64,000 bases of DNA from Pempheris klunzingeri (lineage: Eukaryota; Chordata; Actinopteri; Acropomatiformes; Pempheridae): positions 10,105,374 through 10,169,373 of the forward strand of contig NC_092014.1 of assembly GCF_042242105.1 (NCBI RefSeq), written 5' to 3'. The position numbers and the translations under genes are program-made. The notes below the pieces were generated by a model. The model made no database searches. It saw only the letters and a program-made list of their open reading frames with translations, and was not told where the DNA came from. Position 1 is the first letter of the stretch, and each line of letters begins with the position of its first letter. This document shows, piece by piece, positions 1-15,800 of this stretch.

Positions 1-170
1 CGTAGGTGTGAGTGTGAGTGGTTGGCTGTCTCTATATGTTGGCCCAGTGATTGACTGGCGACCAGTCCAGTGTGTTCCCCGCCTCTCGCCCAAAGTCAGC
101 TGGGACTGGCTCCACCCCCCCTATGACCCTTGATGATAAGCGGTATAGATAATGGATGGATTGATATTTC
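1..170 (+). mobile_element. 3' end of an RTE/Rex3-like non-LTR element
   Basis: A GACTGGCGACCAGTCCAG motif, CCCCGCCTCTCGCCC, AGTCAGCTGGGACTGGCTCC, then AAGCGGTATAGATAATGGAT form the well-known 3' tail of a very common teleost RTE-like family with a GATG-type end. The left end is cut by the window edge. The family name is from memory and only moderately sure. Confidence 0.6.
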
Positions 171-3100
171 TATATATTTCATGCTTGTATTTTATAGGTA
201 GATTTGCCCTGTGTAGCTTGGTACTAAACACTGCATCTTGTTGTAAAATGGAAAAAAAGGTATTTCGATTTTGTATTAAACAGCTGATTGAATAGAATGC
301 TAGTTGCAGCTCACAACACCCTATATCTTTTGGCCCTTAATATGAGGGAGATACAGAAAAACTCACCTAAAAACCTTAAATGAGCAAAAAAAAAAGGGAG
401 AAAAGATGTTTACACACTGAGAAAAAAATGTCCATACTCACACTTACTGTCAGACAGATATTTGATATCTCTCTTACAGACATATAAATAAAAGTGGATG
501 CTTTTGAGAGCGTATCTCTGCTGTGTGGTTGTGAAGTTTTCTTCAATAAAGACAGTGAGTCACATCTTCAGAGAATCTTAGAAAGATGAGACACCTGCAG
601 AGAAAAGCAGGGGGTTGTAAGAACCTTTTTTATAGACTGCTTGCTGAATGACTTTTTCGGTCTTGCTTCAGGTCGCCTGACTGGAGGCCTAATGCAATAT
701 TTCACTCTTGAATACTTTTCCTGGGCACATTCTGATTAATGTTGGACACGGCAGATGTGCTGTTACTTCTCTATATACAGTGATGATTCTGTTGTTGATG
801 ATTGTAATGATTTCACTCTGATAATAATCACAGAGAAAAGGTAATTGCAATGCATCTCCCCTCCCTCCAGCTGTGTCCTAGGACAAGTTATATGTCTCCG
901 CTGTTACCTGGGAAGAGCTGTGGGTTCTGTATGTGCATGATTATGTTAAATGATATGGTGTGTAGAGGTCATATACTCAATAGTGAGTTAGTGTCCTCAC
1001 AGCCAAATGCAGCTGGAATCTGACCAGCTCTATCCATTTAGCCTCCCTTCACCGCTCAAGTGAAGTTACATTGAGTGAAAAAGCTCTATTTTTAACTCAC
1101 CCAAAATTCGCTCATCCTTCAGGGTAAAAGCATTCGATGTGAATACATCCCTACAGTTTTCTTCTTTTTCAGATCAAATGTAACTTATTTTTTCACAGTT
1201 GCAGTCCATAGAGGCGCTTTCTGACTTGCACCTCTGCTCAGTCAAGATCGTAGCAGCAGATATAGTGAAGAAAGACTAGCAACAGAATTTCTCCCGAGGG
1301 ATTATGAGCGTTTCAGATCTCTAAAACAGGTAGGTGTGGATGAGCTACACTAAGGAGAAGTTTTATGCACGTGGAGGAGTAAAGTTGCTTTGGTTTAGCC
1401 TCGGTAAGAAAATGAGGGTGCAATGCTTTTCTGCTTTGCCCAAAAGACTTCACCTCTGATATTTCACTTTGAACACAATATCTATATGTATCCCGCGGTA
1501 CAGTGATTCATTGAAATGTTTTCTGCGTTTCGCTGTGGATCCTGATCTAAGGGTACTGGCTTAATACATAGGAATGTGATTGGTTGGTTAATTGATATGC
1601 TTGATTTGTAACACAACAAATTCCCCTTTATCCACAACAAATATTAATGACTTGCATTAATGAAACAGCAAGTTCAACCGGAATAAAAAAGTTGCTGTAT
1701 GAGCACTGGTATATTCTAATACATGAGTTCTGTGACCCTGTGGTTAAGAAGTGCAAATATGACCCAGATTGTTTTAAATACAGTGTGTGGCTTTGTTCAC
1801 TCATCTCAGGAAAGATAATGAATAATACATGGTCTCATAGATAGCAAATTAACATTGAGGTCAGATAAGCAGAGTTCAATTTGAATAAGAATTAACATTT
1901 TGAATTTCCAGATCCTGTTAAGCGTTTTGGCAAGTGAATCAAGCATGGCTCATTTTTTAGTCATTTGGACGTTTTTATCTTTAAAATGATGTTTACTTTG
2001 TTGTATACAATGGCGCGCCTCACAGAATAATATTCCAGTTGAAACGCTTGTTCTTAGGCAATTACACAAGAAGTCTTATCCATAGATTTCAGCTCTCACA
2101 TCACTGACTTACAGTAATGGAACTCATTTGTATCTGTGCAAGTCAATTATAATGGATATGAATTAAATACAATGGTGTTTTCAGTGTAGTCATAATTTGC
2201 TTTCTCTGCTCAAACATTCATCAGATGGGCCATTTCATGTGGATAGCGGTCCTCATATTTTTTTAAATCAAGAGCAGAACGTTAAACAAGCCTCGTTGGA
2301 ACAATGTGTTGTTTCCTTAATGGCTGAAACAGATTGTAGCTGCATCATAAGAGGAACGTGTAAAAGATACACCCTTAAAGCAAGTCAGCAGTTTCCTCTC
2401 AGTAAAAGCTGTAATGAGTTAGATCTGTGAAAAGTGGTCAAAGTAACTCAGAGATCAGTTGGAAGTGTAGGACTATAGACCCCACAGATCTGATGCATCT
2501 TCATTAAGTGTTGGCACATATGGAAATGGTCATGATTACCCCAGAGCGAGCCGTTATTACCTCGTAGTTAATATAAGAGTTTCCTGAAAGACTGCGAAAG
2601 CTGCAGAAACATCATGGTGTGAAGAGTTTCTTGCACACAGTTGGCAACTGAGCTGTGCACCTTAGAAACATTACTGGTGTAGGCCTAGTTTGAACCAGCA
2701 ACAGACTGAACTTAATACTGACCTGAGGACAATCACAACCAATGCTAAACGTCACAGAGTTACATTATGCTCACATAGTAATGTACATATGACGTGATTG
2801 CTTAGCTTAGAGAAAAGTGAACTAACTGTATACTCAGTAATTACAAACCTTTGAGCTGAACTGAATGAAGCAGTATGATCAGCAAAGTGAATCATAATTT
2901 CCACGTGTGTACCTCCTGGCTCATCTTGATGCTCCTGATTGACTCGAGTAACATGGGCAGAAAGATGATTGGACAAATATGGTGATGCCAGCATTGTGAA
3001 TATAAGAGATGGTGAAGATCGTTGGGGTCTTACATTACCAAAGGGCTACAAGATAAAGTAGAGGTTCCAAGACATGATTATATGAGAAAATTTCACATTT

Positions 3101-4043
3101 CTGTTTTACGCAGACATTTTTTAGTTCATTTCTTTTTCTTTTGATGAGTAATGGATAATTATGCAAATGACACAACCAGAGATGTGTAAATGACTCCTTT
3201 GTTGAGCTGCTGACAGGTCATTTACACAAACAGTCTGTTAAAACGGGTTACAGGTCGTTATTGCTTCATTTTAAGGGTTCACAAGCCAAATAAAGGAATC
3301 TCCTCCTTGTGACATCCTCACAAAGCGCCTCTAGTACCCGGACAGGACCGGCCTTGGGTTCTTTTCCACAGTTATGTACTTCTTTGCTGACTAAGCCATT
3401 TCCTCAACTTCTGGCAGTCTCAACATACTCACTATTCAGTTCACATCAGGAGGAAAGGAGCAGGAAAAGGGTGTTTCGGCTTCTTTTCATGGAGGGGCTG
3501 GCTCGTGTTTTGTCAGACTGCATTTTGCTGTGGTAATAAAATTGCTTATTGCAGTGCTAACTCAATTACTCTGGAGAGCCCTTATCATTTTTTACGCAGT
3601 GGCGCCAGCGAGCATGAGGCTCCTTGGTAGCAGGATCATCATCAACTTACAGTAGCTGGTGAATTTGAGATCAAAGGAGGTGTGCTCCTCGGAGAAGCAG
3701 GCTGGAGGAGGAGTAATTGAATTGTTTGTTGTTTGTTGCTTTTTTTGTTGCTCACCGGCTGTGCTGCGGTAATGGAGAGCAACTACTTTATGGTAAAGGA
3801 GAGTGTTCATTTTCCTTGTTTCTTTTCACTTCCTCAGTAAATAGTCACCCACTTCCAAGCTCGCTTCCACCAGTATTTTCTTCCACCCACTCACCCCACC
3901 AATGTGACAGTCTCTCTCTATCTCCCACTTACGCTGTCTCTTTTGCTTTTTCAGCGCTTAAATTTTCATTTGTTTTTCTATCCCACAATAACTTAGTATC
4001 TCTGTTTTTTTTCCCAATCTCTCTATCTCTCTCTTTGCTACAG
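1..4043. other. Gene-free stretch: probable INPP4B intron
   Basis: Apart from the RTE-like tail at 1-170 I see no exon, RNA gene or recognisable element. Since the INPP4B N-terminus must lie upstream, this is most likely intron. Confidence 0.6.
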
Positions 4044-6759
4044 ACGGAACAGTTTGTTCACACGCTTAAGGATGAATTGGTCAAGAGTGCGCTACTAGCA
4101 CTGCACGCAGCGCGGCCTGGGTACGTTTCTAAGAACCAGAAGCAAACCCCGGTGCAAGGAGGCCAACATCAAGGCCACGTCCAACAGTGCAGTGACCAGA
4201 ATCAGAGCCCAGTCCAGGGACTACCGGGACACAGTCTGGCCACATCGGTCACTGACAGCACAGTGGTGTGCAATAATGTTGAAGGATCACAAACCACGAC
4301 TAGAGGAGACGGTGTGCTTTTGCCGCCCAAACATCAAGACTCCATACCGCACCACAAAGAGTATGACGAGGAGGAGTGGGTGAGAGTGACTGCCTTTCTA
4401 AGTCATTAAGAGATCCTTCAAAGCTGTGACTTGAAACGTTTTTTTGGGGTTTTTTTATCTATAAAATATATTACTGAAACTATTATTGTATTATAGATAA
4501 ACAATTTTATAGTGGCAAATGATTTACTGGCAAAAGCAGATTTGCATTTCAACCTCTTGTTAATGAGGTTCTGCCCATTGAGTTTAAACATTTCATCGCA
4601 ATGAACTGACCGAGGATTATTTTGTGGTATGATTGTCATTGAATCTGAGCCACGCTGCTTCTTTTCATTGAAGTGTGTATGACTGTTTGCTTGTTTGTTT
4701 CCGCCACACTGACTGCAGGGGTTTATCACCATTTTTGCACACCAGTGCCTAATTATCTCTCAAAATATTCCTCAGCATCATAACATGTTGAAACCATAAT
4801 TTGGAAGTTACGAAGACCCAAGTACACACCAACACTTACAATGCACATCCACACACATTTGGATAGTCATATTTGTGTACACATATGAAAGTGAAAGCAT
4901 CTATTCATCCGATAACAGTTGGAGCTCAGGAAAAGAAAGAGAAAGCTGAAAACAATGGAAACACATTGAGAGTAATCTCAGAATATCCGGACAGCCATTT
5001 CCTTTTGACCTTTTGGACATGAAGCCAGTTTAGACTGTAGAAGAAGCCACCTTTTTTGCTTAGTTTTTCCAACAGAAAAGAGTATTTTTATATGGTTCTA
5101 ACTGCTTTCTGTTCAATTTTTGTTGCATGCTTTTGTTTCCTTCTATTTCACTATTTCAGTCAGAGTGAGAAAGAGGGAGATATAAGCAGTGAGGCTGATC
5201 TGACAGCTGATTGTGGATTTGGCTCTTTTAGGACAGAGTGTGGGCCAACGTGGCCAAATGTCTCAACTGTGTAATCGCCATGGTGGATAAACTCCAGGAG
5301 GAAGACAACAGAAAGCAGGAGCAAGTCCCTGAGCAGCAGCTAGCTGATGTCATCACCTCACACAACCCTGGTAAATAAGTGCTTTTTTAAATGTGTATGG
5401 GTTTGAATATCGGTACATTGGCAGGTATCTGACCATCACTGGGAAACCTATTATTTGTCTAGTTATCTGACGTTGGCTGTTCAGTATTTACATTTGAAAT
5501 CCTCTCCCACCACTGGGCAAAAACCAGCGGCCTGTCATGATTGGAGTCCAGCCACATGAAGGTTGTATTTTACTGAAATAGATATCCATCCCACCACTTT
5601 CTAACCCACTTTTCCAATGATACACTTGCATTTATACTAGACTTGTGTGTCAGCTTTTACATTTTTTATAGTTGTTTAAATTGGAATTTAATTTCAATAT
5701 AAACATGGTTATCAGGTTCACTTTTCTTCTTTTTTTTGTTGTCATAGATAGTCAATGTCTTCAGCAGCAGAATCAGAAGCCAAAGCCAACCTGATGCTTT
5801 AATATAGTCTTCCCTTCTGGGAAAAGACCTATTCTATGTAAACCTCTTTTTATAATCCAAGCAACTTTCTGGAGCTCATGTCCAAAATATGTAGAGTGAA
5901 ATCTCCTACAACACCACCAACAGGTGGCACAGCAGAGTGCTTGTTGTGGGTTTTTTAGTGTAGTTATCGATTTTTACACCATTGGTCCCAAAATTGGTCT
6001 TAAATGTATTTATATGTGGTAATTAAAGGATTAAATGAAACATGCATGTTTGGTACATGCAAACATCAGTGATCAGTGAGTTTAGACATCAACTGTTATA
6101 TTTTATTTATCTATGAAAGTTAAAATAATACAAAACTTGGAGAACTTTAAATATATTTAACAGATATAGTTATAGTATAACCGGCTCCTGTTCATTTGTA
6201 GAGTGTTGAGGGTGTTTTTCTCTTTAGTTAAACAGATGCTGTGATGTGCTATAAGTGTACTCAGGTGTAACATAATACAGAAAAGGCTTTACCTTGTCCA
6301 TCATTATCATTGGCAACATATGGTGACTATATTGTGACTTACCTGAGATTTCCCTGTTTCCATCACAAAACAGCAGCTAATTTTAGCTTAAGAGGAGCTT
6401 TTTGGCTCATGAATTATATTAATAATTCAAATCAAATAAATTTTCACTGTGAGGGAAATGTTTTCCAGTGTATCCACTACCTCAGTTGAAAGGAATGAGA
6501 CTAGACTACGGTCCAACTTAGAGGTTCCCTGCTGTTTAAGCATTAGCAAAAGAGAAACTTACATTTTTTGCCAGAGAAATGGATGAAAGCAATATTTGAT
6601 ATGCAGAGCCATTCACTGTTGACCGCAAGCTGCCCAGTCTTTCCTTACATCCAATGAAATCTTGCCTCAAGCTTGTGTCCAGACAAGTGCTCAGCCTGTT
6701 ACAACTGCCAACTGGCACACAGAGCAGTGGCATTAGTCTGACGAGGCGACAAGGAGAGG

Positions 6760-6816
<57 letters not shown>

Positions 6817-9800
6817 ACTTAGGCATCAGTGCAAGTGTTGGTGCATTTGTATCATTTTGTGCTTGTGTGTCTGTGTGTCCAAGTGAGATGGCAGGTAGGA
6901 ATAAGGCCATCCGCCCGGCGTTCAGTCTGAAAGATAAGCTCAACCCCCCCGAGCACCTTTATTAAGACGCTGAACAGGCTCAGAGCAAGTGGTCATCTGC
7001 TTGTCTAAACACAAACATGGACAGAATAATGAGGGAGACTTTATCTCCTCGCGGAGACCGGTGAAGCTTGGGCTTTTGATGACGAGGCGTTGTGGGGGTT
7101 TGGATGTTTGGACAGGTGGGCCAGCGAAGAGATGACAGCTGGAGTTCTGTTTCCTCCTTCTCTGTGCAGAGGCGGTATTTGCAGAATGAGATAAGACATG
7201 ATTTCTCTGACAAGGCAAGGGCAAGGCTGATGTGCTATACATTTTTGGTGATATGCAGCTGTGTGTGTGTCTTTGTGTGCGTGCGTGTGTGTGTGTTTGT
7301 CTGTATATGCACTGATCCCTACTTTCCCCCCAAGAACTTTTTGATATGTAGAGGCTGAGCAGAATGCAAGTAGCCAGGCTCATTTTGTACATTAGTTAAT
7401 CAACACTGCCCCCTGTTGGCTAGTTAGGAGACAATATGTTTTAGGTGGAGAAAACGCATATAAGACACCATGAAATCGCACTATAGCTGTGTCCCAATTC
7501 CTCCAAACTGTTTCCAAGCAGGCTTTGAATATGTAGTGACAAAATGAAGTTTACACAAAGAAGTCAGTTTGCATACAGGATCCATCCCATCTTTGCTGTT
7601 GAGGGACAATATTGTCTGACACTGGAATGCATAAAGCTAATTGTTGCTAAATATCAAATCAGTATATTATGACAATTAGTATATAGTGCACAGTTTATAT
7701 GTGTTATATGGGCAAGAGTACAAATGGGATGTGATGCTTATCTGTATTCTTTACAAAAACCAGTATGCAGCAGTCAACGCCTCATGTTGCAGTGTGTGAA
7801 AACTAGTTTACAAGTTCTGAAGTAAATTATAAAATCATCAGCTAAATGTTTCTCCACCTTTGCCACAGCTGAACAATTGGCGTGCCCTCACTGTCAAATG
7901 CAGCATATTTCATTCAGAGTAATCTTTCTCTGTTTCACGTTCAACTCCACCATCCTGTTTCAACAAGGATTACACCACGTTAAAGAAGTAAAGAGGCAAT
8001 GTCATGGTGTTTCTAATGAGCCACGGTATAGTGGGAGGTATTTATTATGTGTGTGGGCAGTAAATTTAAGGGGCCCTACTTCCATGGTGGCACCAGTGCT
8101 GCGCTCAGTGCGGCATTTCCTGACCTTGGAAAGTGTATAGTTTTAATTCAACACTCCCCAATCAGTAGATGCATTTAAACCACTATAGAACATATAGGTT
8201 TAATGTGGTAAAGCAGGGACATCATTTAAGCAACTGCTATTAATGATGATCTATAAATGACTGGTTGATTCTTACAGTATCTGTTGTCCACAGATGTGTA
8301 ATGCTGCATGAAAAGCTTCTCCCTCAGCTCATTAAATTGCTGCAGCCATCTGAAGGCAGCAGGACAGATATGTAAAATCTGCAGCCTCTGATTTGAGAAG
8401 TCCCACGACAGAGCACAGTGCTATTACACACAGCTGTTCACTGTGTTTACTGTGATTGAATTACATGCAAATGACACTAGGCTGCTACAAAACAACCACT
8501 CACATCTCTACACACATCAGACTGGTTGGTCATAACGCGAATTTTTGCGTGTTTATGCAGAAGATGTCAGAATACCGGAACTCCTTAATTCTGTGCATCA
8601 TTGCCGTCCCAATTTTTTTTTTTAGCAAAAATTGAAGTTTGATGTTTTATTCTTGAAATTCATTGTGGTGCAAAATGTTGGTGTGTCACATCAGTTACAA
8701 TATGATGTGAACATTTAGGATTGTAATTTTGTGTAGAACTATAACTGGAATAGCATCAATTTCAACTCCCTATCCCTATCCTTCAAAAATTATTTCCTTC
8801 TTTCATCATCATACCAATTAGCCGAGTAAAAAAACATCATCTGCCTTTGGCTGCAGATTTGTGGTGCTGTGTGTTCACATAGTGTCACTATCCAGACAAC
8901 ATTATGATTTCCTGGAGGAGCACAAAGCTATTGTTGTCATATGTATTTATTCTAGTTATTTATAACCACGCCCTCCAATCTTTATTTATTTACCACACTC
9001 AGCCCTTTACACTTTGCACTGCTGCACATTAATGCACCAACATAGCAGCAGTGCTTGGAGACACCCACACCACCTAATAACAGTGCTTGAAACAAAAGAA
9101 GCACATTCACTGAATGATACGAAAGTGGTCTCATGCACTGACATATAATTTTCCACTTTTGGTGTTCCTAAAAGTAAAAGAAATACTGAGGCCATGTGCC
9201 TATAATTTTATGACGGTACTTTACATACCAGTTTAATGTCATGGTGGTGTTTTATGTTTTTGTGTTTGGGCTTCTTCAGGTAAGATCTGGCCCAGTTTGA
9301 AATATGATGTGTTTTGTCTGTGGTTTTTCTGTCCTGTTCCTATTCCTTCCCATTTTCCAATAAACACATCACAAATAAACTGTATGTTGTGTCTGGCTGA
9401 CAACACAAATGTTAAGACATATTCATTCAATATGTTCACCCCTCATTCAATCTTTCTCGGCAGGTGACTGGAGGGAGCAGCTGCGTCCTCTGGTGACCAG
9501 GTTAAAGGAGTGTGTGATGGAGGTGGTGGAGAAGGCAAAGAGAGCCATGACCTTTGTGCTCCTGCAGGAGGCAGCCTGCAGTATTCCACAGGGCTTTCTC
9601 CTCCAACAGAGACGAGATGTGGTCTTCAGTCAGGCAGTAGGTTACTACTACCACTTGTTTAGAAGTCCTCAGTAATTTACTGGTTTTAGTCCATCTGTAG
9701 TGAAGGGTTTTTTAACCTTTGAAGAAGGTCTGCAAAACTCCCTGAGTAAAAGTTTGAATGTATATGCCCTCGGTTCACAAAACCATTTACTTTCACTTTG

Positions 9801-12800
9801 CAAATGCAAATGTCAAAGAGAAACTTGGACACTTTAAATTTGAGCCAGATTAACTGTGAAGCGTCTTATCTAATTGCTTGTCCTTTGTGGTCAAAAGTGC
9901 AACGTACTGAGTGCAAACTTATCTAGCCTGCTCAAAGAACATTAAAGCATTTTCTTACACATTATTAAATGCTCACATATACTCAAAAGAAGCTGTCAAG
10001 TCAAAGTACCTCTTGAAACATTATATTTTTCAAAGCTAGAAAATGCAGTTTTTCTGTAAAAGTTAAAGCTGCAGTTACAGAATACTGAGAAGAGAGTGGA
10101 CTGAATTGTGGCTTCAGTTCTGCCTCCAAAGGCTGTCCCCTTAGGGAAGGCTGTCACTCAATTTGGGGCTTTGGGGTGAAGAGGATGCCCTACATTATAT
10201 ATTCACAAGGTTATTGATAAAGATCGGCCCTACGTGTGATTAAAAAGGAGCAGGGTAGTAGAAACACTTATTGACCGGCAATGAGAAATGCACCTCACAC
10301 AGGCTGCTGCTCGCCAAGAATTGACATATCATTGTGCTTCCACCTTCTGTGTGTCTCTGGGGTAAGTGTAGGGATGCTTTTCTGTGGTTGTAGTAATGAA
10401 GAGAGTAGTCCAAGGTTCATTCAAGAAGTTTATGTAGGTTTACGAGCTCGGAGTCTAACATCACAGGCATAGATGAGACTAAAGAATACAGAGCAAAGCT
10501 TTCACATATATATAGGATTCCACAAGCAAGATCTGGTTTCAGGTATGTGAGGGGGTACCTCAAAGATGGACTTAACCTTTACATGTGCTGACCATCGTCC
10601 AGACAAAGTGGAGTCAGGAAGATAGAATGCTGACTTGAGAGGAACGTGTATGTTATCTAGGACACATGTCCCTACAGCATGTTACATGAAAAAGACATTC
10701 TAACAGTAAGAATGAAACAAACTACACTCCGCATAGCTATAATAACATGTTATTCATTGCTGGTGGATGTTTTTCAGCCATAGTGTTTTCAAAGCTTTCA
10801 AAGAAGCCGCTGAAGATATTGCTTTCAGACTGAGAGAGGACATTCGTGGGGAGTTGGTGGTGGGGGCAGTGACTGACACTGTAGTAGAGACTGCTCCCAC
10901 TCTCATGTGCACCTAATGTCACTGCAAATTACATTAGGAGCGCTAGGAGGAGCCAAAGCCAGATTTTTTTTTTTGTTTGAAGAGATTGCCTTTCACATTT
11001 ACAAGTGTCAGGGTAAAGTTACAGTCTCTGCAAATATGACAAAAAAATATTACCAGATATATATACAAGATATAAGATTACCAACTGTTGCGAAGGTAAA
11101 CAGTCTCATTCATTCAACAGGTTCCACTCATTTGACTTACAGAAGGTGTGGCTCAAATGTGTGTTTGGTTTTGTTTTACAGCTGGCAGCCTTAGCCTGTG
11201 GTTTCGTCATGAGGCTTTATGCAGGAATGCAAGACAAAGGCTTCCTGAGGCAGCTCCACCTGGTTGGCCTGATGGCCCAGTTTGAGAGCCTGCTCAGCAC
11301 CTACAGTGAGTAAAATCAGAACTGGCAACCTCAAAACCTCCACTGAATTTAGCTGTCCACTTTTATTTGCTTTCTCGAAAGGAAAAAAAATGAATCGAGC
11401 TCCTAACTCGATGAGTGATATGTGACGCTATAACAAATCATAGCATGTAGCAATGACTATGAGTCTCTGCAGTGTATTTTTGCATATTGCTTTAATTCAG
11501 CTGCTTTTGAACTTCTTGTTTTATACAACATCTTCCAGGTGAAGGTTGACCCATGTCTTGTATCGATGTTTGAGACTTAAAAATAATGGGGAAGATACTG
11601 TATGAGTACACCTATTCTAGTTACCTGCACCAACATGATCAAAGTCCTCATTTGTGCTTTTGCCAAAGCAGCAGTGTTGCAGCAAATTCAACAGCTGAAA
11701 GACAGCTTACCCCATTTTTATGATCCATGTTTCCATTAAAATAAACCCTCTGCAGTGAAAAATGTGGGCAGATTCTGAATTATTCATCGTCCAGTTATCT
11801 GTCATAAAATTTGAGCTGAACTTGCAGCGTTTTTAGCAACTAAAAAGACATCTTGTTTTCTTGAACTGTTTAAGGTGAAGAAATTGGGATGCTGGAGGAC
11901 ATGGAGGTTGGAATCTCCGACCTGCAGAGAGTTGTTTTCCAGATTACAGAGGCCAAGACAGACAACCTCAGTGACCTCCAGCCTTTAGTGTGTGGCCGAC
12001 GGTGAGACATCCTCTGTTTGCATTAATCTCATCATAGCCTGAAGACAAAGCTGCTAGAGTACTCTAACCTGTTAAAGCACTAGCATGGTAGCAGCTCCGT
12101 ACATTTTAAGGAACAAGTACAGATGTTTATCAAGAGTGTTGTGACACCTGACAATACTTTATTTTATGTGTTTCTTTATCATTTCTTAAAGAGGGCCAGA
12201 CATGTAGCTGCGATTACTTAAAAGGTTCAGGAAAACTAGCCATGTAACTTGGTACTAATTATGGGGAGTGGAGAGAGTTAACTCCAAGTAGCCATGTATG
12301 CAATTAAGTTTGTAAACACTACCCAACTATTACCACCATTACTGTGTAAAACAAAACGAAAAATCCCATATGAACACATGGATGAATATAGATTTTACCT
12401 GATGAAGGTGAGCCAGTCGATAAGAATCTGTTAATTGTGCCTGATTGAAGACTGTTGAGTAACACCTCCTTGTTTGCTCTAATCAAACGCCAGACCAAAG
12501 GGAATGTACAATAGTCAATCAATCAATCTTTATTTATATAGTGGCAATTCATAACAACATTATCTCAAGACAGTTTCCATAAAAGCCATGTATATTGCAC
12601 ATTATAGATAAGTATTTAGTTTTTATTACCCACTCTCTGACTATAATTTGTAGATATATGTGGTTCATCAGGGTCTCAGGGGGCAAATCCCTACAACAGT
12701 TTATGCAAAATGGAAAAATGCTATGTGATAATACGCTGCCCAGCACGCCTGTACTGTGTAGCGAGTTTGAGGAAGTAGCTCTGACTTTTGAGTCTTGGTG

Positions 12801-15800
12801 AACTTTAGTCCACATGTGAATGAAATAATGTTTTCAGGAATTCTCTGACGACAGCAGTTTCCCATGACAGGTGAAGTGTCAAAGTCACAAGGACCATGAA
12901 TACCTTCCCCCTCCCTGCAATAAAGCAAGTTCACTTGTAGGGCATTCACTACAACAAAGTCAAGCCAATAAATTGATGCCGGTTATTTATTATGCCAAGT
13001 GTGATGATGTGATACACTCATCTTGTCCTACCCCACTACCATGTGTGATTGCTTTACCATCTGCCTTGTTCACTTACACTCCCTTTCTCTCATGCATCAG
13101 TTTCTCTTTTTACATCCTGCTCAGACCTGTCCTAGGTGTCAAATTGTACAACTTCCCAAACGTATTGAATTCTACCATATTGCAAAACATACCGAGTTTC
13201 TGCTTAATAACTTAACTACCATTTGTTTTTTTTCTCCCCCGTCATTCAGAGATCACTTCATTGTAGAAGTGCCATTACCGCGACTGGTTTTCCAGACCTT
13301 GCCAGAAGAGATCAAGGAGGGCAAGCCTCTGCGAGTATTCCCGGTGCTGTTTAACGTGGGCATCAATGAACAGCAAACTATTGCAGAGAGGTACTGCAGA
13401 CACTCTTTGGTCATGCTGTTGCACTTAAGTGCAAGAACTATTTGTATGAAAACGTGAACCAGGGCCATTGTGGTCTTGAACTAATCAAGATCAGGGCATG
13501 GTTTATTCTATATTCATCAAGATTCAAAGTGCAGCTATATGAAGACATGTAGGCATTCAGACCTCTAATGGAATGCTCACTCCTCCTCATAGACAAAGAG
13601 TTGTTGAACATGTTGCCACATTGCATTCACTAATGTGAACTGGTTGGAAATTAGGTTCTCTCTAAAAGCAATTTAAAAATTCCTAAAGAAAGAAACTTTT
13701 AAATGCTCTGCATTATTATTAATTTGCATGAACTTTATACTGTTTTAGTGAGAATCTATGGTCCACCATAACTGCCCTTATTCTTTCTGTCACCCTCTCA
13801 GGTTTGGAGATATCTCTCTACAAGAAAGAATAAACCAGAAGAACTTTGAGATGTTAGAAGCTTATTACAAATCATTAAGTGAAAAGGTGCCACTAGAGTG
13901 TAAGTGCATTGTGTAGTGTTTTTACCAAAGACAAGTACTCTTGTAAGTCATCATCATCAAATATGCTTGCCCTTGTGTTCTGGGTCCCACTGCTGCAATG
14001 CAACTCTTATGTGTAGTTACAAAGATGTGGGGAGAACAGCATTTGCAAATGATTGTTCAAAATTATTTGAATATGCATTGAGCACCTTACGGAGTTTATC
14101 ACATTGGGACAATTTATAGATTGTCACAGTATCAGTTAAAACGTGAGTCTTGAATTTTGATCATCTTAAACAAAGTCTGAGAAGTATGAAGTGATTTGTT
14201 TTACTTTCATCTGCTAACACATGTTAATCCAACATAACCTGCATTTAGCCGCATGTCCTCTCTAGTAAACTCTCGCAAACTTTTATTGTCATCAGAACAA
14301 AGCAAGGAAGAGAACTACTCACTGGCACAGTGTTTGTGTTTTCTATCAGCAGGTCTACCGTGTTTTCAGACACAGACTGACATAAAGGAATTACTTGAAA
14401 CCCTGGGCCAGAATGTAGTTACAAAAAAGAGGAAGAATGTGGAGATACTGTGGATTGCTGGAACGGTGAGCAGTGTTGTTATTTTATGGCATTTTATGTG
14501 TTGTTGTTTTATTTTATTTATATAAATAAACCCTCTCTCTTGCATAACCGTAGTAATTCCGATCTGTAAAACATGTAGATGTAGTCTAGTATTAGGTTTA
14601 TTGACATTTGATATTTCATGGGCCTTATTGGGAGCACTGAGCCGAACAAAAAGTAACTGCCTGAGCATGATGGATTGACTTTGGAAGACGACACTGTATA
14701 GATGCTGACCTTTTACCTGATATTGAATATCTGTCAGTGAATCGTTATACAGGTTCTTACAATGCTGTGATTCACAGAAAATCCTGCAAGAATCTGTTAT
14801 AACAAGACAAGGATTCTATAGCCATGCTAGCGTCACCTCTGTGCGGATGTCAAACTGGTGAAACGTTTACCTCTAGTATGTTTGCATGCTAACATTTGCT
14901 TACGGTGTCATTAGTTTAATGTATTTGGTCATAAACCAAAGTATTGAACAAATTAAAGTTTTGATGTGATGACGGCAGTAGAGGAAAAATTATAGGATCA
15001 TCAAGATTATTATAATTCATCCTCTGGGAATCACGAATGTCTCTACACAAAAGTGTGTGATAGACCAGTTTTGAATTGGACTGATTTTAAGTTTGTGTTG
15101 TGAACAAAATGCACATGTAAAACAAGTCTTGTTAGAAGATGAGTCACTTTTACTGTCAAAAAAGGATCAATGATGCATGTAAACATTGTGTATTTTTCTC
15201 CACTTGCCTCCAGATCTGCCGAAGGTTAAATGGCATCAGGTTTACCAGCTGTAAAAGTGCCAAAGACCGGACATCCATGTCTGTCACATTAGAGCAGTGT
15301 GCCCTCCTACGTGACGAACACCAGCTCAGCAAGGATTTCTTCATCCGTGCTCTGGACTGTATGCGGAGGTAAGGCAGTGGTAAAAGATAGTATACAACTA
15401 TTATGGGTGCAAGTTATTGTTCCTTTCAGACCCAAACATGCTGCATTTAACAAGTCAGTCACCAATACATAATAATGGCACTGATTAAGTAAAATGTAGC
15501 CATGCAGATAGTTTTAATTCTCAGAGATCTGCCTCTGAGGGTTCTGCCACCATCCTGACGCAATGAGTGCTCAAACAATTAAAAACATTTCAAAACGTTG
15601 TTTCTGGAAAGACACAATGTTGGGTTTTTATTAATTATTTGGTGTTTTGAGGAGCACAAATAAAATGCCCTTCACCTCCATTTTGTATTGTCAGCAGAGT
15701 TCTCAGTGGGGATATCTCAAAACCGTAACTATCAGCTATCAGAGTTAGCTGGGTGTGCTAATCCTTTAACCAATAAGATTTAGCATTCTGTAATCCTCGA

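Noticed and set aside
3717..4043. Upstream part of the open frame that continues into the INPP4B exon
   Set aside because: It is pyrimidine-tract intron before the acceptor at 4043; Ser/Leu/Phe-rich because of CT repeats.
4121..4126. Internal donor-like GTACGT in the INPP4B exon 4044-4379
   Set aside because: Using it would shift the frame into the next exon; reading through gives EYDEEEW joined to DRVWANV, the family pattern.
6940..7392. 150-codon minus-strand frame
   Set aside because: Its His/Thr-rich part comes from a TG-rich zone; no family resemblance and no splice-site support.
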